Assembly: GCA_007136055.1 (NCBI GenBank)
Contig: SLHT01000106.1
Span: forward strand, 1 to 12,737
Direction: 5' to 3'
Source: Syntrophomonadaceae bacterium
GTDB taxonomy: Bacteria > Bacillota > Dethiobacteria > DTU022
Length of the DNA: 12,737 nucleotides
The notes under the pieces were generated by a model. The model saw nothing but the letters and a program-made list of their open reading frames with translations. It searched no databases and was not told the origin of the DNA. The translations under genes were made by a program, and so were the position numbers. Each line of letters begins with the position of its first letter. The stretch's first letter is position 1. Below are positions 1-6,452 of the stretch, piece by piece.

Positions 1-30
1 AGAAACAATTCTTTTTCTTAAAGGTGGTGA

Positions 31-468
31 ATGGCGCTTTTAATGACATCACGTAACCTTGCCATATTTCTTGCGGTTGATCTAGCAGTGTTGCTTACAA
101 TCCTGCTCATTCTCAGTTATTATGGAATGAGTCATCTGATGCTGCTGGTTATGGGGTTGGTATTTCTTGTATTAACGCTCTACGACCTGAATACGGGTAT
201 CTTGTCGGCTTTCTTTTCTGAATTACTGGGCTTGAGCAATTCGACTGAACTTGGTAAGCTGAAGTGGATACCAGTTTTGCTTTCTTCTTTGTTGTTATTG
301 TTAAGCATTCCGGCTTTCATGGAGCACGGCTTAATTAACAGCGAGCAGCGCTGGGCCATGCAGCACGGTTACTTTCTGCGCCTGGCTATTCCGGCTGCAA
401 TCGGCGGGATAGCCGTTATTGCCGTTGCCGTCTGGACAGTGTTCGCCGGCAGCAAAAATGAAAAATAA
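31..468 (+). CDS. Small four-helix integral membrane protein, function unknown
   Basis: Encodes 145 residues that I do not recognise as a named family. Four hydrophobic stretches are visible at about residues 8-33, 35-52, 79-96 and 116-138. A polar loop lies between helices 2 and 3, another (with Glu, Gln, Arg) between 3 and 4, and the C-terminus is short and charged. There is no signal peptide cleavage site, cysteine motif or catalytic signature. The start at 31 is preceded by AAGGTGG at 21-27, only 3 bases away. An in-frame ATG at 43 is the alternative and would sit 15 bases from the same site; neither spacing is ideal. The stop lies inside the left arm of a large palindrome, and the gene converges with queG. 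Only 30 bases upstream are visible, so its promoter or operon is unknown. The gene is very likely real (long open frame, strongly membrane-like composition), but its role is open. Confidence 0.75.
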   Translation: MALLMTSRNLAIFLAVDLAVLLTILLILSYYGMSHLMLLVMGLVFLVLTLYDLNTGILSAFFSELLGLSNSTELGKLKWIPVLLSSLLLLLSIPAFMEHGLINSEQRWAMQHGYFLRLAIPAAIGGIAVIAVAVWTVFAGSKNEK

Positions 469-502
469 GTTAAAAAGGTGTCAGACACCTTTTTAACTTA
501 TT
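464..502. terminator. Perfect 18-bp-arm palindrome between convergent genes; bidirectional terminator or dispersed repeat
   Basis: The arms at 464-481 and 485-502 are exact reverse complements around a 3-base loop (CAG). The core is GGTGTCAGACACC flanked by five A on the left and five T on the right, so on either strand the GC-rich inner hairpin is followed by a T run. It lies between two convergent genes and contains the stop codon of the upstream one, which fits a bidirectional intrinsic terminator. The unusual perfection and length also suit a dispersed palindromic repeat. Confidence 0.7.
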
Positions 503-520
503 GACGCGGTGTTGATAAGT

Positions 521-1651
521 TTAGCTGTAATTGGTTAGGGCTAACCCTGCTTCTTTTTTCACTTCTTCTTCGGGGTCGCTTAGGCAGCATTTCTCCAGGG
601 CAAATTTTGATTTTTCCCCTCCAAGTTGTCCTAAAGCCCAGGCTGCGTGCTGCCTGATCAGGATTCGCTTATCGTTTTCGAGAAGACGGGCCAGTATTTT
701 AACGGCAGTCCGGTCCCCGTTGTTGCCAAGGGCAATTACTGCATTGCGCTGCAGAGTGGTTTTGCCCCGCCAACCGGCAGAGGTCAGGCCGATGGAAAAA
801 TCAAATTCTTTCCGGGTCATCTGCACCAATGGAATTAGAAGTGGTTCAGCGGGAAACAAAATAAAGGAAAGTTCAGGGTAAGGTGCTTGTTCCACTGATT
901 TATTAAGCGGGCAGGCTTCCAGGCACAGGTCACAACCATAGATATGGTGGCCCATTATTGAACGCATCCCGGGAAGGACAACTCCTGAAGCCTGGGTCAG
1001 GTATGAGCGACAGCGGTAAGGGTTAATAATATAAGGTTCAGTTAGAGCGCCTGTTGGACAGGCCCTGCGGCATTCCCCGCAGTGGAGGCAGGCCTGCTCG
1101 ATAGCCTGATCGGGGTAAATTTCTCGATCAATAAGGATTGTTCCGAGAACCGTGTAAGAACCGTAATGAGGATTGATTAGTGTACAGTTTTCTCCGATCA
1201 GACCCAGGTTGGAATTGTGGGCCAGCTCACGCTCGAGTAAGGGGCTTCTATCGGATAAAATTCTTGAATTAAAATGAGTGGCGGTCTGCTTTTGGATCGC
1301 TTCAACGATCAGCCTGGCTTTATCTTCAACCAGCAGGTGGTAATCAACCGCCCTGGCACAGCGGGCGACTGCTCCGCGCGGTTCACTTTTTTGGATGTGT
1401 TCGTTGTAAGTGCCTTCAGGTGTCGCATAAGGCAAGGCCAGGGTAATTATACTGCGGCAATTGTTTAAAAGGTGAGCCGGAGAGAGTCGCTTTGCAGGGT
1501 TATTTTCTTCGAAAGGGGTAATTCTGCCTTCATCCTGGCGGCGCAGAAGTCTTTGTTTCATATACAGGAGAGGTTCAGCTGTGGTTATGCCGATTTGAGT
1601 AATACCAACCGAAGTGGCTGCTTCTTTTACGGTTTCGTTGTTAAGCAGCAA
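521..1651 (-). CDS. queG: Epoxyqueuosine reductase QueG
   Basis: A cobalamin-dependent iron-sulfur enzyme that reduces epoxyqueuosine to queuosine at the wobble base of GUN tRNAs, the final step of queuosine synthesis in the cytoplasm. The 376-residue length is normal for Bacillus-type QueG. Cys188, 191, 194 and 198 form a ferredoxin-like CxxCxxCxxxCP motif. Cys214, 240, 243 and 247 supply the second [4Fe-4S] set. Asp134, in the SPLLERELA context, sits where the proposed catalytic acid lies in characterised QueG proteins. Residues from about 300 to the end look like PBS-lyase HEAT-like repeats (repeated AxxALGxxG patterns), which occur in many QueG proteins and may bind tRNA. The start is TTG at 1651, supported by a GGGGAGGAGG Shine-Dalgarno about 9-10 bases upstream. 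It appears monocistronic, with its own promoter just upstream. No other queuosine gene is in the window. Confidence 0.95.
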   Translation of the reverse strand: MLLNNETVKEAATSVGITQIGITTAEPLLYMKQRLLRRQDEGRITPFEENNPAKRLSPAHLLNNCRSIITLALPYATPEGTYNEHIQKSEPRGAVARCARAVDYHLLVEDKARLIVEAIQKQTATHFNSRILSDRSPLLERELAHNSNLGLIGENCTLINPHYGSYTVLGTILIDREIYPDQAIEQACLHCGECRRACPTGALTEPYIINPYRCRSYLTQASGVVLPGMRSIMGHHIYGCDLCLEACPLNKSVEQAPYPELSFILFPAEPLLIPLVQMTRKEFDFSIGLTSAGWRGKTTLQRNAVIALGNNGDRTAVKILARLLENDKRILIRQHAAWALGQLGGEKSKFALEKCCLSDPEEEVKKEAGLALTNYS

Positions 1652-1687
1652 ACTGTGTATGCCTCCTCCCCGACAGTTCCTATTTTA

Positions 1688-1716
1688 ATCTTAATCTGCA
1701 TTTACTGCTGCGTCAA
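1688..1716 (-). promoter_or_regulatory. Candidate sigma-A promoter for queG
   Basis: On the minus strand TTGACG (1711-1716) is followed after exactly 17 bases by TAAGAT (1688-1693). The -35 matches the consensus at five of six positions and the -10 at four of six. Transcription would start near 1681, giving a leader of about 30 bases that includes the strong queG ribosome binding site. Confidence 0.5.
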
Positions 1717-1780
1717 ACTGTTTTGCAGGAATACTACATTGTTAAACGAATTGTATCAGAGGCAGGTATGAACGAACTCT

Positions 1781-1809
1781 TTTACTTCATAATGTTGTGT
1801 AGGTATTAT
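1781..1809 (+). promoter_or_regulatory. Candidate sigma-A promoter for the DUF2007-PAP2 operon
   Basis: TTTACT (1781-1786) and TATTAT (1804-1809) are separated by 17 bases. The predicted start near 1816 leaves a short leader with the AAAGGGGGT ribosome binding site at 1832-1840. It is divergent from the queG promoter, about 65 bases away. Confidence 0.5.
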
Positions 1810-1847
1810 TTATATTTGACCTTTCAATCGTAAAGGGGGTTTGTAAT

Positions 1848-2096
1848 TTGGAAAGTAACTGGACTTTGTTGGTTGAAGCAAATAATGATGTAGAAGCTGA
1901 TATAATTTGCGGTTTCCTGCAGGAAAACGGTATTCCTTCCCGAAAAGCGGACAGCAGTCCCTACACAGGAGCAATGAGGGTTATTGGCGGCCTTGCTGTG
2001 GAGGTTGAGATTTATATTCCTGAAGCTTTTTTGGAGCAGGCTAAAGACCTTTTGATTAGTTTCGAGTCAAACACTGATATTATTGAGGAGGACTAA
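1848..2096 (+). CDS. DUF2007-family small protein (putative signal-transducing protein)
   Basis: An 82-residue soluble protein with the DUF2007 pattern: an N-terminal beta strand (WTLLVEANNDVEADII), a helix leading to LQENGIPS, a Gly-rich middle with the AVEVEIYIPEAFLEQAKDLL strand and helix, and an acidic tail. The fold resembles an ACT- or PII-like alpha/beta sandwich. The family is often described as putative signal transduction but has no established biochemical role. The start is TTG at 1848, chosen because AAAGGGGGT ends 7 bases upstream. Its stop lies 4 bases before the next gene and its last codons contain that gene's AGGAGG site, so the two are probably transcribed and translated together. 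Confidence 0.8.
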   Translation: MESNWTLLVEANNDVEADIICGFLQENGIPSRKADSSPYTGAMRVIGGLAVEVEIYIPEAFLEQAKDLLISFESNTDIIEED

Positions 2097-2100
2097 AACA

Positions 2101-3093
2101 ATGGACTTTCCCCCTGTAAGAAAACCTTATTTTTCTGAAGACCTAAAGCGTGAAACCTTTTGGGTTAAATTTTTGCTGGGTTTTGCTTTTATTTCTGCAG
2201 CAATTCTTGTCCTGTCCTGGCCGGTGACTCGTAGTGTAGAGCTAATTGCCTTCTTGCAGAACTGGCGGGTTGGGCCGGTGGAATATTTATTCAGGGCGAT
2301 AACATTTCTTGGTGACGATGAGTTTTACATGGTTTTTTTCAGCGTGTTAATATGGTGTTATAATAAAACTTTAGGTTTCTGGGGTGCATTTGTCCTTCTT
2401 TCTTCGGCAACAGGCAGCAATCTGATTAAAGACGTAACCCTCCTTGAGCGTCCATCTATCGAAGGGGTAACTCATCCCGAGGGCAGTTATGCTTTCCCGA
2501 GTGGTCATACCCTGACTGCGGTAACAGTTTGGGGTTACCTGGGCGTACGCTTGAAGAGCAAAGCATTCTGGATTTGGGCTATCGCTGCCATGGTCCTGGT
2601 GGCTTTTTCGCGAATGGTTCTTGGTTATCATTTTTTAGGCGATATTTTAGGGGGTTTTGCTTTTGGCATCCCATTTTTGCTCTTTTTCCTCTGGTTAAGC
2701 AACCTGTTCTATGAGAAAGGCTTGCTCGATAAGTTTGCCACGCCCCTGTTACTGGTCTTATCCGTAACTATTCCGGTTTTTCTGGTGGCAGTTCTGCCCG
2801 GTTCCGACCCGCCAAAGATTCTCGGGTATCTTGCCGGGGCTTCTTTTGGTTATATTATTGAAAAAGAAAAGCTGCGTTTATCGGTTCAGAGTCATTTAAT
2901 GTTTCAATTTATAAAAGTCCTTGTCGGTGTCGTGGTGTTGTTTGGAATCATTGTTGGTTTAGGAGATCTTCTTCCTTCAGCGGATACAGCTCTTGGCTTT
3001 ATCCGTTACACCCTGGGCGGGTTATGGGTTACTCTGGGCGCGCCTTATTTATTTTCATCTCTTGGGCTTTCCAGGCGGGAAGTGCTGAAATAA
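2101..3093 (+). CDS. PAP2-family membrane phosphatase
   Basis: A 330-residue polytopic membrane protein carrying all three phosphatidic acid phosphatase type 2 signatures: KX6RP at Lys110 to Arg117-Pro118, PSGH at 133-136, and SRX5HX3D with Ser170, Arg171, His177 and Asp181. The two histidines are the expected acid/base and nucleophile. Such enzymes dephosphorylate lipid phosphates (phosphatidate, undecaprenyl pyrophosphate or similar) at the outer face of the membrane; the exact substrate cannot be told from sequence. After the catalytic core there are about four further hydrophobic segments (roughly 205-330), making it longer than BacA-replacing or PgpB-type minimal enzymes. The start is ATG at 2101, 9 bases after AGGAGG (2086-2091). 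An upstream in-frame TTG at 2083 lies inside that ribosome binding site and is rejected. It follows the DUF2007 gene by 4 bases. Confidence 0.9.
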   Translation: MDFPPVRKPYFSEDLKRETFWVKFLLGFAFISAAILVLSWPVTRSVELIAFLQNWRVGPVEYLFRAITFLGDDEFYMVFFSVLIWCYNKTLGFWGAFVLLSSATGSNLIKDVTLLERPSIEGVTHPEGSYAFPSGHTLTAVTVWGYLGVRLKSKAFWIWAIAAMVLVAFSRMVLGYHFLGDILGGFAFGIPFLLFFLWLSNLFYEKGLLDKFATPLLLVLSVTIPVFLVAVLPGSDPPKILGYLAGASFGYIIEKEKLRLSVQSHLMFQFIKVLVGVVVLFGIIVGLGDLLPSADTALGFIRYTLGGLWVTLGAPYLFSSLGLSRREVLK

Positions 3094-3095
3094 AT

Positions 3096-3164
3096 AAAAA
3101 AGCCTTGTCGCAATTGTGATCAAGATAAGCTATAATGATATGTGGTTAGAGTTAGGGCTTTTTT
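3096..3164 (+). other. Long-range inverted repeat spanning the tatA promoter
   Basis: AAAAAAGCC (3096-3104), directly after the PAP2 stop, is the exact reverse complement of GGCTTTTTT (3156-3164). The 51 bases between contain a TATAAT box. A transcript reading through from the PAP2 gene could pair the arms and end in a T run, like an intrinsic terminator with a large loop. A transcript starting at the internal promoter would contain only the right arm. The loop size makes this tentative. Confidence 0.35.
3105..3136 (+). promoter_or_regulatory. Candidate promoter for the tatA-tatC block
   Basis: A perfect TATAAT -10 box lies at 3131-3136. The best -35 candidate, TTGTCG at 3105-3110, gives a long 20-base spacer, so the -35 assignment is weak. 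The predicted start near 3143 leaves about 54 bases before the first tatA ATG. Confidence 0.4.
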
Positions 3165-3196
3165 GATTTGGATTTAGTTTTACGGAGGTGAAGGGT

Positions 3197-3409
3197 ATGA
3201 TCGGCAGAATTGGGCCCACAGAGATAATTTTGATTTTAGCTGTGGCCTTAATAATTTTCGGTCCGGCCAAACTGCCCGAACTGGGCCGTTCGATTGGCAA
3301 TGGATTGAAAGAGTTTAGAAAAGCTACAAAGGATTTAAAGGATAGTGTCAGTTTAGACAGTAAAGATGGTATTAACTTAGATGACAATGAGACTGACAAG
3401 CGCAGTTAA
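3197..3409 (+). CDS. tatA: Sec-independent protein translocase TatA (first copy)
   Basis: A 70-residue pore-forming subunit of the twin-arginine translocase, which moves folded proteins across the cytoplasmic membrane. It has a short N-terminus (MIGRIGPTE), one transmembrane helix at about residues 7-20, the hallmark FGP hinge at 21-23, and an amphipathic helix (KLPELGRSIGNGLKEFRKA). A charged, poorly conserved tail follows. The start is ATG at 3197, with GGAGG at 3184-3188 and an 8-base spacer; an in-frame GTG at 3188 overlaps that site and is rejected. Its close paralog lies 153 bases downstream, followed by tatC. In Gram-positive TatAC systems a bifunctional TatA replaces TatB, so the two copies may be redundant or may differ in substrate. 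The stop codon lies within a 12-base perfect palindrome (3405-3416). Confidence 0.93.
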   Translation: MIGRIGPTEIILILAVALIIFGPAKLPELGRSIGNGLKEFRKATKDLKDSVSLDSKDGINLDDNETDKRS

Positions 3410-3505
3410 GCTTAACCTGTTTCTGCCCGGTGATATGTGCCTTTTAGCAGTCAGTATTCCGGCAATAAATGGTTTAGAGCTGTAGTTACTGAAAAAGCAA
3501 CAATA

Positions 3506-3533
3506 TGTTACAATCTTGTTGAATAAATATAAT
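3506..3533 (+). promoter_or_regulatory. Candidate promoter before second tatA
   Basis: TATAAT at 3528-3533 is preceded after 16 bases by TGTTAC (3506-3511), a weak -35. It lies 30 bases before the second tatA start and could give that gene and tatC transcription independent of the first copy. Confidence 0.4.
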
Positions 3534-3562
3534 ACATGATTCTCAACTGAGGAGGATTTGTT

Positions 3563-3751
3563 ATGTTTGGCAGAATTGGACCCACGGAGATAATCCTGAT
3601 TTTAGCTTTAATCCTGTTGATATTTGGCGCCAAAAAACTTCCCGAGTTAGCCAGGGCTGTTGGCAAAAGCGTGGTCGAGCTCAAAGATGGATTAAAGGGC
3701 GATTCGGGATCTGATGAATCAGCTTCTCACAACTCTGATTCTAAAGAGTAG
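3563..3751 (+). CDS. tatA: Sec-independent protein translocase TatA (second copy)
   Basis: A 62-residue TatA paralog. Its N-terminal GRIGPTEIILILA is identical to the upstream copy. The hinge region reads FGAKKLPEL instead of FGPAKLPEL, and the amphipathic helix (ARAVGKSVVELKDGLKG) leads into a short Ser- and Asp-rich tail. The start is ATG at 3563 with GAGGAGG at 3549-3555 and a 7-base spacer. The nucleotide sequences of the two copies match closely over the first 40 or so bases and then diverge, as expected of an old tandem duplication. It lies 86 bases before tatC and probably works with it as the TatAC translocase. Confidence 0.93.
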   Translation: MFGRIGPTEIILILALILLIFGAKKLPELARAVGKSVVELKDGLKGDSGSDESASHNSDSKE

Positions 3752-3837
3752 AGCTGTTGTTTTAAACGATTTGGGTTTAGTAAAACTGAGGAGGGATTTA
3801 AAACAGCGCTGGGTATGCCGGGAGGTATTCAGTAAGG

Positions 3838-4569
3838 GTGAGTAAAAACAAGGACGGCTCTATGCCCATATTTGAGCATCTTGCAGAGTTGCGACTGCGT
3901 CTGCTAATATCAGCAGGCGTTTTGCTTGTATCTGTAATTATTTGCTTTGCAAATATCGAGTTAATCCGAAGTGTTTTAACTCAACCTCTTGAAGGATTAA
4001 GGCTTATTTATTTATCTCCCCCCGAAGCGTTTATGGCAAATTTAAGGTTGTCTTTAATCAGCGGTCTGGTCTTGTCTTCGCCGGTCATTCTTTACCAGCT
4101 GCTGGCCTTTTCGTTCCCCGGCTTAAACAGGGGTGAGAAAATATTTATTGTTAGCGTTTTGTTTGGGGTTGCTTTATTGTTTGGCAGTGGAGTCGTCTTT
4201 GCCTACTACGTGGTTTACCCTTTTACACTGCGCTTTTTCTTGCAGTTTGGTTCGACCCAGCTGAATCCTCTTTTTACGATCAGTGAGTATATTTCATTTA
4301 TCATTTCATTTCATTTTGCTTTTGGAGCTGTTTTCCAACTGCCGCTGGCTACCTGGGCCCTGGGTAAAATAGGATTACTGTCTACAGAGTTCCTGCGGCG
4401 GAATAGAAAAATTGCCCTTTTAATTATGCTTATCGCTTCATCAATAATTACTCCACCCGATATAGTATCCCAGGTGATTTTAGTCGTCCCGCTTTTATTT
4501 CTTTACGAAGTAGGAATAATTATGGTTATGATCAGCGAGCGGAAGCGCTTAAAGCTGCTTTCAGAGTAA
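3838..4569 (+). CDS. tatC: Sec-independent protein translocase TatC
   Basis: The multispanning Tat receptor that binds twin-arginine signal peptides and recruits TatA. At 243 residues it has normal length, with six hydrophobic segments. The family-typical N-terminal FEHLAELRLRLL motif lies at about residues 12-23 and the FSFPGLNRGEK motif at about 91-101, matching the conserved cytoplasmic loop. The STEFLRRNRKIA and ITPPD motifs occur before the last helices. The start is GTG at 3838, with GGGAGG about 11 bases upstream. A second Shine-Dalgarno-like GAGGAGGG (3788-3795) lies further up and may serve only a six-codon frame at 3815-3835. It ends 37 bases before the MobA-like gene. Tat in anaerobes typically exports molybdenum or tungsten oxidoreductases and hydrogenases, which fits the MobA neighbour. 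Confidence 0.95.
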   Translation: MSKNKDGSMPIFEHLAELRLRLLISAGVLLVSVIICFANIELIRSVLTQPLEGLRLIYLSPPEAFMANLRLSLISGLVLSSPVILYQLLAFSFPGLNRGEKIFIVSVLFGVALLFGSGVVFAYYVVYPFTLRFFLQFGSTQLNPLFTISEYISFIISFHFAFGAVFQLPLATWALGKIGLLSTEFLRRNRKIALLIMLIASSIITPPDIVSQVILVVPLLFLYEVGIIMVMISERKRLKLLSE

Positions 4570-4606
4570 AATCGTCTTTTTAATGCAGCTTCCGGGAGGC
4601 CTGAGT

Positions 4607-5275
4607 ATGAGTGAATATAAGCGGAACACAATTGAGCGAAAGGGTGTTGTAATCCTTGCCGGAGGTGACAGCACGAGGTTAGGGCAGCCAAAAGCCCTGC
4701 TTGACTTCCAGGGCAAAACCCTGATTGAATTAATGGTTAGCCTGTTGAGTGAATATTTTTCCATGTTAACCGTGGTAACCGACCGGCCGGACCTGTATCG
4801 TCATTTGCCTGTAAACTTCACAAAGGATATTATTGTTAATGAAGAGAAAAGTCCACTGCGCGGGATTCATGCCGGTCTCAGTTTTTCTGAGCTGCCCTAT
4901 CAGTTTGTAGTGGCCTGTGATATGCCTTTTTTGAACCTGGAGCTGATTCATTATATGTCAGGTTTTGCGGCGGAATATGATGCCGTTGTTCCGCGCATAG
5001 GGAAATATTATCAACCCCTTCATGCTTTTTACAGCCGGTCATGCCTGGGGGTAATTGAAAAACAGCTTAAAATGGAGCATTTCAAGGTTACTGATTTTTA
5101 CAAGCACTTAAAAATAAGGTTTATCACTGCAGAAGAATTATTGCGCTTTGATTCCAGGCAGGAAGCATTTGTAAATATTAACAAATGGAGTGACTACGAA
5201 TCTGCTTTAAAGATTCTAACCAACAGGCAGAGAAACGGTTATAAAACAGGAGGTGGAAAAGTTGAAAATACCTGA
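4607..5275 (+). CDS. mobA: MobA-like molybdenum cofactor guanylyltransferase
   Basis: A 222-residue NTP-transferase of the MobA/MocA group (MobA-like NTP transferase fold), probably attaching GMP from GTP to molybdopterin to give the guanine dinucleotide cofactor. It shows the glycine-rich nucleotide loop LAGGDSTRLGQPKALL at 17-32 with catalytic-type Arg24 and Lys29, the SPLRGIHAGL motif at 82-91, and the metal-binding VACDMPF at 102-108. Near the end is FVNINKWSDYESAL, comparable to the NxNTPEDY region of MobA. The GQPKALL wording is also seen in MocA-type cytidylyltransferases, so the base specificity (GTP or CTP) is not settled. The start is ATG at 4607, with GGGAGG (4594-4599) 7 bases before; the earlier in-frame ATG at 4583 lacks such a site. 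The last 14 bases overlap the next gene, implying translational coupling to the CofE-like ligase. Confidence 0.85.
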   Translation: MSEYKRNTIERKGVVILAGGDSTRLGQPKALLDFQGKTLIELMVSLLSEYFSMLTVVTDRPDLYRHLPVNFTKDIIVNEEKSPLRGIHAGLSFSELPYQFVVACDMPFLNLELIHYMSGFAAEYDAVVPRIGKYYQPLHAFYSRSCLGVIEKQLKMEHFKVTDFYKHLKIRFITAEELLRFDSRQEAFVNINKWSDYESALKILTNRQRNGYKTGGGKVENT

Positions 5276-6425
5276 TTATGTCGGGCCCCTTGCTTATGGT
5301 TTGAAAATGGGTGTGATTTTGCCGGGAATGGACATCGTAAAAAAGGTTTACGAGCCTTTGGCTCAATGCCACAGGGACGGCCTGCTCGATGATAAAGATG
5401 TTGTATGCGTAACCGAATCGATAGTAGCCCGTGCCCAGAATAATTACATTACCGTCAATGATATTGCCCGGGAAATAAAAAATGAGTTGGGACTTTCTGA
5501 TCAAGGTAAAGTTGCGGTAGTCTTTCCTATCGCCAGTCGTAATCGTTTTTCAATGATCTTAAAAGGTATAGCCAGGGCAGTGCCTCGTGGTGAGGTTGCA
5601 GTTCAGCTATCATATCCGAATGACGAAGTAGGCAACCGGGTCATTGACGCCGATTTTGCAGAAAAACTGGATAAAGAATTGATTTGCCTTGAAGACCTTG
5701 GTGATCAGAAGTTCAAACATCCTCTTACTGGTGTTGACTATATTAACCTTTACCGTGAAATTATCGAAAAAGAAGGAGCAAAACCGAACATATTCCTGTC
5801 CAATGATCCCCTGGATGTTCTTGTCTACAAACCTGACGGAATTGTTGCTGCCGATATCCACACCAGGGAAGTAACAAAAAAAGCGATCAGCAGCAAGTTT
5901 AATAATTGTATAACCCTCGATCAAATCTGCAATGAAGGAGAAGCGTACTCCGAGTGGGGTCTTTTAGGCAGTAATATGTCATCTGGTGAAAAGCTGAAGC
6001 TGGCTCCCCGCGATGGGGAGGAGGTTGTTAACCTCCTGCGTGATAAATTGAAAAAAGAACTGGATATCGATGTTCAGGTTATGATTTACGGAGACGGTGC
6101 ATATCGCGATCCATCCAGCGGCATTTATGAACTTGCTGATCCCCGGCCGGCTTTTGCGGTTACCGAGGGGTTAAATATTTTTCGCGAAGGGGTTAAGTAT
6201 AAATACCTGGCTGACCAGTGTTTTCACGAAGACGATCTGAATGCAGAAGAGATCGAAGCGTTCATCGCTGATTGTACCCGTACCGATGCTACTGATGACT
6301 GTATTGACAGGGAAGGAACTACGCCACGGCGCATGGAAGATATCCTGGCCAGCCTGGCTGACCTGGTCAGTGGATCGGCAGATGCCGGAACTCCCGTGGT
6401 TGTAATTAAAGGCTTTCTTAAATAA
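5262..6425 (+). CDS. CofE-like protein (coenzyme F420-0:L-glutamate ligase family), long form
   Basis: A 387-residue protein with a CofE-type N-terminal region: LLDDKDVVCVTESIVARAQNN at about 41-61 resembles the archaeal pattern in which a DxVVVTxKIVSKAEG strand-helix unit opens the fold. Archaeal CofE adds glutamates to F420-0 with GTP and is about 250 residues. This version is much longer, with inserted blocks and a C-terminal region containing GDGAYRDPSSGIYELADPRP at about 277-296. Similar long homologs occur in Clostridia not known to make F420, so the substrate is uncertain and I give no gene symbol. The preferred start is TTG at 5262, 8 bases after AGGAGG (5248-5253); an in-frame GTG at 5253 overlaps that site. 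It overlaps the MobA-like gene by 14 bases. It is Cys-poor and has no membrane segment, so it is presumably cytoplasmic. Confidence 0.75.
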   Translation: MKIPDYVGPLAYGLKMGVILPGMDIVKKVYEPLAQCHRDGLLDDKDVVCVTESIVARAQNNYITVNDIAREIKNELGLSDQGKVAVVFPIASRNRFSMILKGIARAVPRGEVAVQLSYPNDEVGNRVIDADFAEKLDKELICLEDLGDQKFKHPLTGVDYINLYREIIEKEGAKPNIFLSNDPLDVLVYKPDGIVAADIHTREVTKKAISSKFNNCITLDQICNEGEAYSEWGLLGSNMSSGEKLKLAPRDGEEVVNLLRDKLKKELDIDVQVMIYGDGAYRDPSSGIYELADPRPAFAVTEGLNIFREGVKYKYLADQCFHEDDLNAEEIEAFIADCTRTDATDDCIDREGTTPRRMEDILASLADLVSGSADAGTPVVVIKGFLK

Positions 6426-6452
6426 CGCCTGTCCATCAATTGCTAAATTTAT

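Noticed and set aside
647..838. Plus-strand frames across queG
   Set aside because: Shadows of queG; no ribosome binding site or protein motif, while queG has complete iron-sulfur motifs.
3405..3416. GTTAAGCTTAAC perfect palindrome at the end of the first tatA
   Set aside because: Short, AT-rich, no T run and partly coding; not enough for a terminator or operator call.
3815..3835. Six-codon frame (MPGGIQ) ahead of tatC as a leader peptide
   Set aside because: The Shine-Dalgarno-like GAGGAGGG is about 19 bases away, too far, and no attenuator structure follows.
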